Shown here: piece by piece, positions 11,759 to 23,783 of the stretch
How positions within the stretch are numbered: position 1 is the stretch's first letter
How the letters are laid out: every line of letters starts with the position of its first letter
Source of the DNA: Dactylellina haptotyla
Lineage: Eukaryota > Ascomycota > Orbiliomycetes > Orbiliales > Orbiliaceae
Assembly: GCA_031310005.1 (NCBI GenBank)
Contig: CM062383.1
Location: 2,976,001-3,040,000 of the forward strand
Length of the DNA stretch: 64,000 bases
Direction: 5' to 3'
Notes under the pieces: generated by a model
Told to the model about the DNA's origin: nothing
Database searches by the model: none
What the model saw: only the letters and a program-made list of their open reading frames with translations
Made by a program: the position numbers and the translations under genes

Positions 11759-14195
11759 TTTCCCGAGTGAACCCCTCGGGTCTTATGCTTTCTCGCCAGA
11801 CTTTGCCACACCTTGTCAAGATTGACACGCACTCCCCCCGGAATACCCAATAAGAGTGTCTGATATATGTTACGTAGTCGCTCGATTTATTCTCGAATTT
11901 GACCCTTCGTGACTTAACATTGGGCCGACTGGCGACAGAGAGCAACTGGGCAACTCCAAAGTCCCAGCGAGAGGTATATATCAGAAGACCCACGGATACA
12001 TGCCTATAATGAATACGATAAGGGTTTAACAAGATGCGGGGGGTGAATGTGGCCTAGACCTAGTGCACGTTATGTCTGCCCGGGATGTTTATGCAAAACC
12101 TGCAGGAGAATAATTTTTTGGTTATCGAAGAGTCGCTCCTTTCGTCACGATATGCAACTGACGACAGAGCCCATTAGCCAGACCAACTTCCAGGAATACA
12201 CAGCCCTATCTTGGTTTTTTTTTCCTTTCCGCGGGAAGAAGCAAGTAATCGAGAAACTTTTGATATTTGAAAGGCCTGTCCCAGATTCTCTAATTCCCCT
12301 GAGGCGCGAGCTAGTGGAACGGGTGAGATCCGTTAACCGGAGCCTCTTCAAGGATGTGCACGCGTGGTTCCGACTGGGAATATTTTCTAGCTGGGTTTAC
12401 AAATCGCCACAAATATCCTCTCTTCTATTGAAGCAATAATGTTAGCAACCGCAAACATGTAACAATTTGTTATACAAATAAAATGCTACTTGATTTCGCA
12501 TCAGCGACACGGCATTCTGCATATTGAGGAGCCGTTATGGAGGGAATCTTACATATCATTAGCCGAGAACCCTGCAGTAGTTCTGCAGCAGCTATCTAGC
12601 ACCCCAAGTACGCCAGCAATGGAAACCAATGGAGACCAAGCAACGCTCGGAATTGCCGACGTCCGAATGAACAGAAATTGTTGTATAAATCCTCTTAAGC
12701 GGTCGTGGGTATTGTATTTGAAATGATTTTTCATCTCTTTGATCTTGGATATCTGCAACAATCCCGATATTTATATGTGCGCTCGATGCATTATGGCAAG
12801 CGTTTGCGATATTGGGGGGCCAAATGCGCTTCAAGGAGCGAACGCAATAAGTAAATGATACGAGCACCCACCAAGAGTCGTGTAACGTAACCAAAACTTA
12901 CCAACTAGATGAAATGGCGATAGTTGCCACTCCTGATGCCGTTGCAATTGGGTGGATGAGTAACTTGGAGTTTAGATGACAGTTCTGCGCCAATTTAAAC
13001 ATCCGCCCTCCGGGACTCGAGGTAGGCGTCGATTGACAGCAAATGGTTCGATCAAGAGAAACAGCTTGCCCTGACTTCTCAAAGGTGGCGCTTGGCAATT
13101 GCCAGATGCAAGCTCCGTTTTCTTTGGCGGTCAGTCTTACTCATAGTCACCAGTACCGGTAGTGGACGGTAAGCCCGCCAGCCAGCCAGTAAAACAAATT
13201 AAATCCAGTTTCTTTGATTTGATATCTTGGTTTTGCCTCACACTAATCTGTACGGTCGATTGATCTAGAGTACTAAAAGCTACGGGGCAAAACAGTACTG
13301 TACCAATAGGGCTGGAGATTGTCGTTTATCTGATAATAAGCTTTTCAATTGTGATACTAAAAGGGTACTAATATCCAGCTATCCATGTACATGTGAGTAC
13401 CCGAAAACTGTCCCAGAGCTTTGGGCATCTCGGCATCACAGCGAATATCGTTTGGACCGTTTCACCATGAAATTCCAACACATGCGCGATGACCCGGGGT
13501 TGCAGTTGGGCACCACGATTTTGGAGGGATCCGAGGGCAACCTGGAGCCATATTTTAAATCTTGAGGCAGAGATATGTTGGACACAGCGCGTATGATAGG
13601 GTAGGATGATAGATCCGGCCGGTAACTTATTCCCACGTTCAAGGTGCTGAGACAGACTGATTTCCGTGCATGCCAGGGCCCGCTGGAAGGCGCGATTTAA
13701 GTGGACGGAACTTTGTGCCAGCCACTCAGAAGTCGGAATTCAAGATGTGGCTCATGCGCACGTTGTGGGGCTGGTGTTGTGGCTTCAAAGAATCAAACAC
13801 CTCGGCAACCCCGTTGGGACCAACACGGCAACACACACACCCCACCAGCCCGGCCGCCATGACTCCAACCTCATTCTCAACGCAATCAAATCTTCCACCA
13901 TAACTTTGACGGCCGACTAATCAATACTTCAACTCTTCCACCGGTGCCTTTGCCAACAGAAGAAACAGCCGGAGCTTTCCTACTACACGACTGTACACGC
14001 CACTCTGAGTCTTGCCCCTTTGCCACCCGTACAGCTTTACGTTCGACCTTGGAACCTTCATATTTGTTGCCCCGCATTGGCCCGCATTGGCCTCGACGCA
14101 TCGGCGAACCCATCCTCAAAGACCGACGTAAACGAATCTGATTCATTCATCGCCGTCGCCACGAGTTTCGCGAGGGCTTCTATCAAGCTACAAGA
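11759..14195. other. Long divergent intergenic region (transcription factor / GCD6)
   Basis: About 2.4 kb separating two divergent start codons, so it should hold both promoters. Short open frames occur on both strands (for example 12047-12439 plus and 12592-12894 minus), but none shows a domain or a convincing exon chain. A 10-base unit, CCCGCATTGG, is tandemly duplicated at 14071-14090 close to the GCD6 start. Nothing else recognised. Confidence 0.45.
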
Positions 14196-16550
14196 ATGGC
14201 TCCTACTCCGAAAAATAAGCCGGCGAAGAAGCTTGGCGCACTCGAAGAAGCGCCAGAGAAACTACTACAGGCAGTTGTACGTAGTTACCTCTGTATTGTA
14301 TCACAGACCATTGACTAAACTTAACTCGCCGTATCTTAGGTTGTTGCCGACTCATTCAATAAACGTTTCCGCCCTTTAACACTCGAAACCCCGAGGGCAA
14401 GTGATCATCAAAATCCAAGCAATTGCTTCCAGCAGAGCCTAACGGATCTCCTCTATTAGTGCCTATTACCGTTGGCCAATACACCAGTATTAGAATACAC
14501 CCTAGAGTTCCTCGCACTTGGAGGAGTTGAGGAAGTGTTCCTCTACTGCTATGCTCATAGTGAAAAGATTAGAAGCTACATCAAGTACGCCTCACTCTCC
14601 AGCATATATGTGGCTACCTTTGCTCACATTTGCTAATCGAGCAGGTCATCAAAATGGAGCCGGGAATCATCGCCATTCGAGATCCATGTTATCTACTCCC
14701 CAAGTATCACATCCGTTGGTGATGTTATGAGAGAACTTGACCAGTCCCGTTTGATAAATGATGACTTCATCTTTGTCAGTGGAGATATCGTCAGCAACAT
14801 CTCGCTACAGACGGTGTTGCAGGAACATAAGGCGAGGAGACTTGTTGATAAGAGTTGCATCATGACGACAGTTCTCCGAGAGGTTTCGCCTTCACATAGA
14901 TCACGGTACGTCCAATTTATATGGTCCTCTTAGATCTAAACCTGCTAACGTATACTAGACCTCGTGGAGAGAATGCAGTATTTGTCATGGATTCCAATCG
15001 CGAACGAATCTTTCATTACGAACCGCTGAAACAGTCGCCTCCCACTGAAAGTGTTGCCCTTCCGAAAGACCTAGTCAAAGCCAATCCAAAGATGTCTCTA
15101 CAAGAAAACCTCCTCGACTGCTGCATTGATATCATCTCATTCGAAGTTCCACCACTCTTTACTGAAAACTTTGATTGGCAGCATTCTCGCAAGGACTTCT
15201 TGCACGGTATTCTTATGGACGAATTGTACGGTAAAACTGTGTACGCACATATTCTAAAGAGTGGGTACGCCGGGCGAATCCAGTCACTACACACATACGA
15301 TTCCATTGGCCGAGATATAACAAACAGGTGGACGTATCCATTCTGCCCTGACAGCAACTTCCTTGACGGACAGTCCTACAAATACTCCCGTGGACATATG
15401 TATAAAGAAGCGGACGTTATTCTCGCCCAGTCCGCTGAGATCAAAGAAAACACGATCATCGGATCCGGAACTAAGATTGAGGACGGTGCGATTGTTTTCG
15501 GTTCAACGATTGGGCGCAATTGCCACATCGGCAAGAATGTCAAGCTTCACTCTGCCATCATCTGGGATAATGCAGTTATTGGAGATAACTGCACCATCGG
15601 GAAGGCTATCATTGCAAGCGATGTACACATCAATAGTGGATGCATTGTAGAATCTGGGGCTATCATATCTTACGGTGTTGAAGTTGAAAAGGGCTCTCGA
15701 ATTCTTTCGTCGGCAAAACTCACTAAGGTCTCTGGTGGGAAAGAAAATAAGAACTCTAGGGCGAAGACCATTACTGAGTATGAGGACTCCGAAGACGATG
15801 AGGAGGAGCAAGTCGAAACTTCAATGGCTGGGCGTAAGTTTTATCATTCCAAATATATACGATGTCATAGCCGCTAAACAAACATATTATCTAGTTTATT
15901 CATGGAAAAACGTATCCGAATCCGACTTCTCGGATATGTCTGACATTGACGAAGACGCGGTAGCGAAGAAGAGGGGGCACAAACGAACCAATAGCGAAAG
16001 TGAAATCGATGGATTCGCGCGCGAAGCCTACAATTCACTCCTCGGAGCGCTCAAGCAGAACCACTCTGTCGATATTATGATTCTCGAGCTTAACGGCCTG
16101 CGAATGTCTGCCAACGCAGAGTTTAATGACGTTCGCCTAGCCACGTCTTCCGCAGTGGTATCATACATGCTCACCAAAATCACGAGTAATGAAGCGGTTT
16201 CGAAAATTGTTGATGCCACAGTTGAAAAACTCCTGCCTCTGTTCAATAGAATGATCTTTGAAGTTTCCGACCAAGCTGAGATACTGGAGTTCATGCAGAA
16301 AGAGCTGGCTGGAAAGGAGCGAGGCGGCGCGATTATGCAGGCTATCGGTATGAAGCTCTATAATGAGGACCTATGCGATAACGACGGCATCTTAACCTGG
16401 TGGAATGATGGGAATGGACCTGATGGTGAGACGCCGGATATGGCGAAGGTCAGAGAGGCCACAACTGCATTTGTCAAGTGGGTTATGCAACAAGATGAGG
16501 ACTCTGATGAGGAGGATGAGGATTCCGAAGAAGACGATGACGATGACTAA
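14196..16550 (+). CDS. GCD6: Translation initiation factor eIF2B epsilon subunit (GCD6)
   Basis: Exons are 14196-14276, 14340-14396, 14460-14584, 14645-14905, 14959-15833 and 15895-16550, giving 684 residues. The order is a nucleotidyltransferase-like domain (LQAVVVADSFNKRFRPLT, LPLANTPVLEYTLEFL), a hexapeptide left-handed beta-helix (repeated IGxx/IxxG turns, about residues 360-450), an acidic linker, and a C-terminal W2/HEAT domain ending in an Asp/Glu tail. eIF2B is the cytosolic guanine-nucleotide exchange factor for eIF2; epsilon is the catalytic subunit and its W2 domain contacts eIF2. Intron 2 (14397-14459) has a GC-AG boundary (GCAAGT donor), needed to join TPR to CLLPLANTP in frame. 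Yeast Gcd6 is about 712 residues, so length fits. Confidence 0.93.
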
Positions 16551-17345
16551 TGCTTTTTATGAGATGAAGGTTGATTAATGAGCAATATTGTCTCCCAACC
16601 GGTTATTCATCTTTTCTTTTCACTGCTATCTATTCTACACTTGACCGTAGTCATTTGATACCCCTCTTTGTTTTAAAATTTTCCTTCTTCCGTCTTCCCT
16701 CTCTATACATTCCACCCAAAAGCTTCTCAATTTAGATCTTTGTTCAGATTCACACTACGGGCATCTGGATCGGCGTTTTGCATGCACGGTTTACAGATAC
16801 ATGTATCTATCTTTACTCTTTTTGTCGCAGCGGTTAGATAAAAGCAATAGGATGTAATCGAAATCCTCTATCGTTGATAATTAAACGATAAACATGCGAT
16901 GATTCGGGAAAAGCTCACATATATACAAGATTTGCAGAAAATCAACAAAAATCAACTTTAAAGGGCCTGAGGAAAACATTTTGCCAAAGCGGCTGATCCG
17001 GCTGTCGGACTGCGCACATATAAGTACAGAAATATGTGGAGGGTAGATTCCTACTTGCAAAAATAAGACGACCATTTATGTATCGCTTGCGCTCGCAGAA
17101 CGCCGAAGAGAAGATATAAAACCGAAATAACGAAAAAAAAAGCCATGATCAAAGGTTTCCATCCACCCCAAATATACCAAAGAAAGAAAGATAGAAATTC
17201 AAGAATATTTTTCATCTATAATGCGTCGCTGTATTCTCCCACGCTGAAATCGGTCTTATATTTCTTGCGATAAGACCAAAAAAGAACTCCCGAGATAGAA
17301 AAGAAAAAAAGAGAAATTCGATATATATAATGTAAGTCCCTCGTA
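16551..17345. other. Intergenic between convergent genes
   Basis: About 800 AT-rich bases between the 3' ends of GCD6 and the proline-rich gene. It holds only 3' flanks with A- and T-runs and no gene that I can support. Confidence 0.45.
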
Positions 17346-19326
17346 TTACACTCTACCCATCAATTCGTCGACCTCTTTCTGAAGCTTCGTCAGGTCTTCT
17401 AGAATGTCAAAGCTGGCGCTGACCCGTGGTGCTGGCTCCATGTCTACGCCTCCTTCTGTTGTTGATTGAGAAAGCTGGCTCTTCTTCCTGATTGGAGGCG
17501 GAGGCGGTGCTGGGGGTGCCTTTGAGAGGTTCGGCGCTTGAAGTCGCCCTGGTGGCGCAGACATGCGTTTGCTGCCTCGCCGGGTGGGAGGTGGCGTCGG
17601 CTTTTTGTTTTGAAGAGCTGAGACGTTTAGAGCAAACGGGGGTGGCGGTTCCTGGAGTCGTTCTGGGGGTGGTGGGGTCGGAGACTGATCTTTAGGAGAG
17701 GATCCGGACGCAACACGACGGCTTGGTGGTGGTGGAGGCGGGGGTGGTTGTGGTGGAGACGCGGATTGTATTGATAGAGAACTATCGACCGTTGGCACTA
17801 CTTGGACGGATATTCGACGTGAAAGAGGAACGGGAGGTTTGGGTGTTTTGGGGGGTGTGGCAGGGGAATCTTGTGGGTTCGCAGATTCGACGATTTCCTT
17901 GGGAATGCTCGACTGTGGTTCCGAACGATGTGGGGGTGGCATCACCATCATGCTATTCCTTTGTCCTCGAGGCTTAGGTGGTGGTGGTTTTGCTTTCGGA
18001 GGAGGCGGGGTGGTGGGGGTGATTGGTGTAGCCTTAGCCGTGTATTCGGCGTCTTCAACATCATGGGTGCTTCTGCCAGTATCTTGGCTGCTTCGCGGAG
18101 TATATGATGCCTCTACACCTTCCAACAGGCTTTGCTTCGATACATTGTTGGTTTCCGTGGTTGTAACAGAGTCTGATGTTTGTGCCGCCTGACCGGTGAG
18201 CATTAGATGTTTGAAAGCTTCGACATCTAACGATTGACGATTTGCCTTGACACTTTGTGGTACACTGTTTTGGACACCAAATTTGATAGCTGGCGGAGTG
18301 ACATCATGTGGAGATACTATTTCGTATCGTTCGTTCTCTAGAGATTGCCGGCGGATAGGGGATTCGCCTCCTTCCTTCTTGCGGAATGGATTTGGGGCTT
18401 GCGATAGAGCGGCGGCTGAAGCCTCTGCGTATTCGGGCTCGGATGATACCGTTTTCGCAGATATAGACCCTGCCGATGCCGTGGGAATTTCCGAGATCTC
18501 ACTGCCACTATCTTCCTCATATTCGGATTCTATGGATTTCACAGACTCTACTCCTGCCTCTTCCTTTCGTATTTCATATATGGAGCTTTCATCGTCTTTA
18601 TCGTCTTCGTCATTCTCGTCTTTCGACTGCAACTTCGACTCTAGGAACGGATCATTGGCCTTCGGAGCCTCCGGAACTGGTTCCTCAGCTACTGGAGGTT
18701 CTTCAGCAGTCATCTTGCGTTCCAGAGGCCTGTCTGGAGGTCGTCTGACTGACCTCCGAGGCCGGGGCGGGGCAGGTGGGGCCAGTGGCCGGCTTGGAGG
18801 CGGGGTAGGGACAGCATCTGGCGGTTTGATAGCAGTTTGGATGGGGGCAGCGGATGATATGGAGGAGGGCGCCGTGTCCACGGGAGTCTCGGGCTGAATT
18901 TCGATCTTAGTCTTTGGTTCTAAATCGATGTCAAGACGAATTAGCTATTATTTAAGGCCTAAAAAGGTGTTGAAGCTGACGACAATGTGTGGTATTTTAT
19001 GTCTAGCAACGCAGCACAACGCAGCATATTGGCGTACCTGGAATCTCCGTAGACGACCTCCTTAACCCGTCATGAGGAGTAGCCTCTTGTGGTTGTGAAG
19101 TAGGAACGGCCTCGCTGTTTACCGTCTCCACGGCCGTCGAACTGGGTGGGATATCCGGTGCAGTTGTTGGGCCGGAACTTCCGGCAGGTTGCAAGTCATC
19201 ATCCCCATCTGCAAACGCCTGTTGTGCCACCTGTTGTAAACGTTCCTGATCGATGTCTAATGAAGTTCTGCCTGACGCAGTCGGTGTACGATCGTTTTGT
19301 TTCCGCCGAAACGGATTTGACGACAT
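17346..19326 (-). CDS. Proline-rich, low-complexity protein, probable SH3-binding cortical/actin-associated type
   Basis: Two exons on the complement, 19326-19038 and 18919-17346, giving 620 residues. The N terminus starts SSNPFRRKQ and a second NPFRKKE motif occurs near residue 250. The middle is acidic (runs of Asp/Glu/Ser), and the second half has many polyproline tracts such as PPPPKAKPPPPKPRG and PPQPPPPPPPPSRR, with class-type PxxP motifs expected to bind SH3 or EVH1/profilin partners. The C terminus is a short predicted helix, DILEDLTKLQKEVDELMGRV. It has the look of yeast Aim3/Vrp1-like patch proteins, but I do not recognise a defining domain, so a role at cortical actin is inference only. 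Apparently disordered over nearly all its length. Confidence 0.78.
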
Positions 19327-19954
19327 TTCTGCCGTCGTCGAGTAGTCTGTTGATTTTGGTTTTGCAAAATGTTTGGTGTCGGTATCGCGCCGGGCGTGTT
19401 GACGAGTGTATGAGGAGGAGTACGAGGAGAAGTCTGGTGGCTCGAAAGAAATGCTGGCTCGTTAACAGAAGAGCCAAGTACGGTCGAAAGAAATTTACAG
19501 GCGCGGTTTCATAAAGTCCGAGATTTATTTACTTATTAAAGAGACGGTGCCTGAACGGAGAACAGATATGAAACCAAGCGCGGCTCCGAGATCTCACCGG
19601 CTTTACGTACGTCCTGGCTGATGTGGAAGTTATTAATATATCCCAGGCTGCAAAGGCTAAGGCCGGTTTACTTCTCCACCAGCTAGTACGACGACCATAC
19701 GACACCCGCTCTACCTCACAACTTGGCACCCTCGTTAGCCAGTTCCCCGCCAGCTGGCCCGTTCTGGCGCATCAGAAATTACCGTATCGGGGGGTCTCTC
19801 AAAAGATCCCCTCCAAACCGAGCTCAAACCGGCCGCGAGACATGGCCAACGTGACGTCCGCCTTCCCGCGCATCGTCTGACCACATCGCTTGGCATTCCG
19901 GATTGTTTGGATTTATATACAGCAAACTGGATAATCTTCTTCATCAAACGAGCA
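19327..19954. other. Intergenic upstream of the proline-rich gene and the tRNA
   Basis: About 630 bases between the start of the minus-strand proline-rich gene and the plus-strand tRNA. It should contain the promoter of the former. No other element recognised. Confidence 0.45.
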
Positions 19955-20026
19955 AGCATCGTGGCGCAGTGGAAGCGCGCCGGGCTCATAACCCGGAGGC
20001 CAACAGATCGAAACTGTTCGATGCTA
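19955..20026 (+). tRNA. Initiator tRNA-Met (CAT)
   Basis: A 72-base cloverleaf without an intron. The acceptor stem AGCATCG pairs perfectly with CGATGCT. The anticodon arm is CCGGG-CTCATAA-CCCGG with anticodon CAT. The T arm is AACAG-ATCGAAA-CTGTT. The A1:U72 end pair and the ATCGAAA loop (A at the usual T54 position) are eukaryotic initiator hallmarks, separating it from elongator tRNA-Met. A T-rich stretch a few bases downstream can serve as RNA polymerase III terminator. No CCA is encoded, as expected. Confidence 0.95.
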
Positions 20027-20429
20027 TCACTTATCTTTTTGCCAAACGGCCCCCGTTCGATTTCGAGCGTGAGCGTTGGCTCCTTTTTCATTTTTTGAGG
20101 TGCGAGGGGGGCACAACACACTTTGAACCTGCTCGATGTCTATGTGCTCACAACACTATGTTTAGGTTGAATAATTGTAAAATTGATATCTACAAAATGG
20201 TATGTGGCATATATACACATCTACTGTCTCTATTTACAGACAACCAGCAAAAAGTCCTAATGTTATAAAAGGACAAAAGATAAGAAAATTGGGTATTTGT
20301 GTATGGGTATATGGGTATCGATTTCAAACAAAAGTTGCGAAAGAGGTATATGGTTTTGTACGTCGTTCAAGACGGGAATCCTCAGTCTAGCTACCTGGCT
20401 GGACTATCTAGGTGGGTATCATCTGCTGT
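20027..20429. other. Intergenic, tRNA 3' flank to nuclease 3' end
   Basis: About 400 AT-rich bases. The beginning has the T-rich pol III terminator region; the remainder is 3' flank of the nuclease gene. Nothing else seen. Confidence 0.45.
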
Positions 20430-21260
20430 TTAATGGCAGGTGTTCAACATATCGCCAAGGGCTTTTTTCTCAGCATCGGTGATACTAAGACCCCAGATGC
20501 TCTTGACTGCGACCCAGGCACTAGCGTATGTGCAATGGAAGCTGGCCAGTGGTGGTTTCCAGGCGTCTGGAGACGAATCCGACTTGCCCTGGTTGATATT
20601 ATCTTTCACAGCCCACCTAAATACTGTATTAGCACCCCGGTTAACCCTTATATGTTCTAGAACATATACTTACAGCTGTGGGTTCTTCAAATCGTTCGCA
20701 AAGTCACCTCTTCTGGCAGTTGTCCAATTGGCAGCTCCGGACTATCGACACATTAGTTTCAAAATTTCTCTATTCCTACACGAAACTCCGGAAAGACTTA
20801 CAATCCAAGCGTTCTTCAATGGAACCATGTGGTCGATATCAATGTCGGAAGCCTTGGTATACGTTTTACCAGTGTAAGGGCAAAGCCAGTTTCCTGATGT
20901 CGCTGCGCACTTGGCGTCGCACTTCACATCGGTACCATCTCGCTTGAGAACATCCTCTCGAGTATTACACTCCCCCTCTTGCATTTTCCAATGTGGGAAC
21001 AATTCTCTGCTATATCCAGTACCAGGGCCGGACTTGGCAACTGTTAGGTTTCCGAGTCTGGCTTTGGCGTCTGCTGCATCTGGCACTCCGGGCTATGGAA
21101 ACGGATCAGTTCAGTCAATCTAAGATACTTTGTTATCATCAACGACTGGTTCGCTATAACTTACAGCAGTTCTAGCAATCAGCTGAGAGTATGGGTAGGG
21201 AGCCGCCTGTGCTACACCAAAGACAAATACAAGGGCTGAAACAAGAGTAGTCGACTTCAT
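20430..21260 (-). CDS. Secreted HNH nuclease of the DUF1524/GmrSD-C type
   Basis: Four exons on the complement: 21260-21165, 21092-20802, 20741-20674 and 20616-20430, giving 213 residues. A signal peptide (MKSTTLVSALVFVFGVAQA) is followed by a small domain with paired cysteines (GECNTREDVL, CDAKCAA, WLCPYTGK). The HNH/beta-beta-alpha-Me signature is DIDHMVPLKNAW (Asp119-His120), followed after splicing by SGAANWTTARRGDFANDL and WAVKDNINQGKSDSSPDAW, exactly the block order of fungal and bacterial secreted DUF1524 nucleases. The likely reaction is metal-dependent hydrolysis of extracellular DNA, for phosphate/nucleoside nutrition or against other microbes or host DNA traps. Role is inference; catalytic motif and secretion signal are visible. 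Gene looks intact. Confidence 0.87.
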
Positions 21261-23783
21261 CTTGATATAAGTGTATAGAACGTTTAATAGAAAAAATAAT
21301 ATAAATAAGTATTTGTTAGCGGACTAGCTATGTCGACGCTTAATGGTGGATCGATCCAATAGTAAACCTGCTTGCTGGATATCCGGACGGTAAAAAATAT
21401 TGCGACATATCCGGAGCGCGGGTATTATTTATAAACAATTTGACCCTTCGCCGTAAATGGGGGACACACTAGCAATACCTAGCGATTACCTCTCATCCAC
21501 TCGTATCAGCGCATGGTAAAACGGGACCAGAAAAAGGATCGCTGGCGAGTGACGTTCAGCTCTTCAACAAGACTCGCTTGACCTGCAGGTGTATGATTCG
21601 GAACGGCAGGCGGTTATCTGTTTTATCTGTACCGTGACATCGCCCCCCTAATCCGGATTGTCGATAATCGCGGGGGCTTTGGGGCACGTTTACTGCATTC
21701 GAATATTCGTCGAAAGCGGGTTCCGATATCAGACAAATTAATCTTATGTAACAACCAACAAGGTTATAAAGTGCGGCCAAAGCGCTAGCATAGACTACCC
21801 AGGTTTCCCAAGATTTATCGACATCTTTGGGTTCCAATTGGAGTAAATACCGAGGTTTGGGCCGAGCATGCACGTTGTTTCAAAAGGAGAATAGATAAGT
21901 CTTCTGGAAGATGGTAGGATGGATTCAGAATAGCCAGTTGGAGCTAGCCGGGTCTGTCACATTTGGACTGGACTCTCCCTCGTTTTTCGTAGATGGGATG
22001 TTTTACGTTTTACAGGTTATACGTTGTTAGGCAGACCTTGCATGTCGACCATCTGATGAGCTGCCTGAAAGAAGTGTAACGAGAGTACCTGACCACTCAG
22101 GCAGAAGATTCGCCCACACATGCGGGATCGGCCAAGATATAGCCAAGAGCTTCCTGTCAGGGGATGGGCAACTCAGAAATCGGGTGCGCATTTGATTGGA
22201 AGGTGATGTTGGACATGGATTACGGACCCTGACCAACGGATATTTACGTATCGTGGATGTGTTGTTGGCGTTGAAGGGGCAGGTGGAACATGCCGAATGG
22301 CCTGGATCGTTCCTGGCTATTGGCCTATTCAGATGATATTGCGTGTTCGACTAGTCGGAGTGCCGTAAGCCTATGATCGCGAGTTTGATAACGATTTCAT
22401 AAAAGGAAAACACTAAAAGCAGATCTACGCGGAAGATTTCAATCCCGATTATTTGACGGATCATCATACTAACAAATTGAAACCACAGGAAGGCATGTGA
22501 ACATCTATAGCTAAGTATATAACATATATTTAAATAGAGTTGGCGGGATCCATCCCCTTCGTTTCTTAAAATCCATTAGACTCCCATAAAATCCATTCTT
22601 TTAATTTTGGGCAAACTGAGATTCTCTAGGTCTAAGGACCAAGTTACCCCCCCTAAAGGGCCAGAACGAGTACGATACACATATACGGTAATATCAAGAA
22701 AATTTCAGGAAGTTGGGGGCACTATTATACGTATAAAGTCCTGGACACGCGGACAAAGATGCACATTATCTGTCAGCCTCTGGATACTAGCGACAATGAA
22801 AGTAGGCATCCGCTCAAATGTTCCTCGATTGACGTAATCGAGCAAGTACATATCGCAGTACGTGGTTACGCTGAATCAGCCCAGCATCACCAAAATGTAA
22901 TGCCGTTTCTCAATGCCGCTACCAAATCTGTCACGAAAATCCAGGGTTCAGAACTCATGTTATCGACGAGTATGGGTTTCCACCTGCCCAGAAATGCCAA
23001 GAATATTTTGAGATCAACACCAAAACTTCAAGCTGGCTTCCTAACCCCCATATTTGTGACCAATGAGATGTGAGAAAATAAGCATGTTGTAGTCTAGAAA
23101 CTAGCATCCTTAGCTTGTTCAATTTTCAAATAAAAGAGAATTCAGATGCTAACATGTTATTCTTTCCGAATAAATGTCCGTCGCATGTATGCGAGCCATT
23201 GGTGGTATTGCAGGGGTGAACTATCAACCCATGCCAGTCTTCACCTGATATCTTGCAGGTAAGGGCTATTCTCATATCTCAACCTTCCGAAGATATGGGG
23301 ATCTTGTTTCCTAGCTCCGTATCCTGATCTAAGTTAATGCAATATCTAAAGACATAGCACGCTAGAAAACAGACCCCGCTCAATATCCTGGCTTCAACGC
23401 ATTGGTATGTCTTCAAACTACCCTAAGCTCTCTTATCCAGAGCCATCTAAGTCTATGCAAGCATTAAAGGCGCTATTAGTTTTAATTGAATTTAGATTTC
23501 ACGCGGCCATCAAACTTCTTGGGCTCGAAGCTTGTTGCGTGGAATTGAACTATCGAAGTTATAAGAATATACACAGTACTGATGCCTGTAAAAGTTTAGA
23601 GCCACCCCTAAATACATGCTAACTCCAAAACATTTAATTTAAAATTTAACTCGAAACTAGTGACTTGGAGATTGAAGAATCGAAAAGTTATAACAGAATC
23701 GGCTCCCAAAAAATATTCCAGACCATTAGAAGAATTGATATTTAGGTATGATTATCCAAAGACGGCAATCGCGCCCCGCATCC
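21261..23783. other. Long AT-rich intergenic stretch
   Basis: About 2.5 kb from the nuclease start codon to the 3' end of the next minus-strand gene. The first few hundred bases should hold the nuclease promoter. Short open frames (for example 21556-21873 minus, 22759-23073 plus) have no recognisable domain and no splice partner. No repeat unit or RNA gene recognised. Confidence 0.4.

Noticed and set aside
12047-12439. 130-codon plus-strand frame in the divergent 11.8-14.2 kb gap, with two CxxC pairs at its start
   Set aside because: The CxxC pairs do not form a known zinc-finger spacing, no domain follows, and there is no splice partner.
18247-18897. 216-codon plus-strand frame opposite the proline-rich gene
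   Set aside because: Gly/Ser-rich mirror image of the Pro/Ser-rich coding strand; no domain and no start context.
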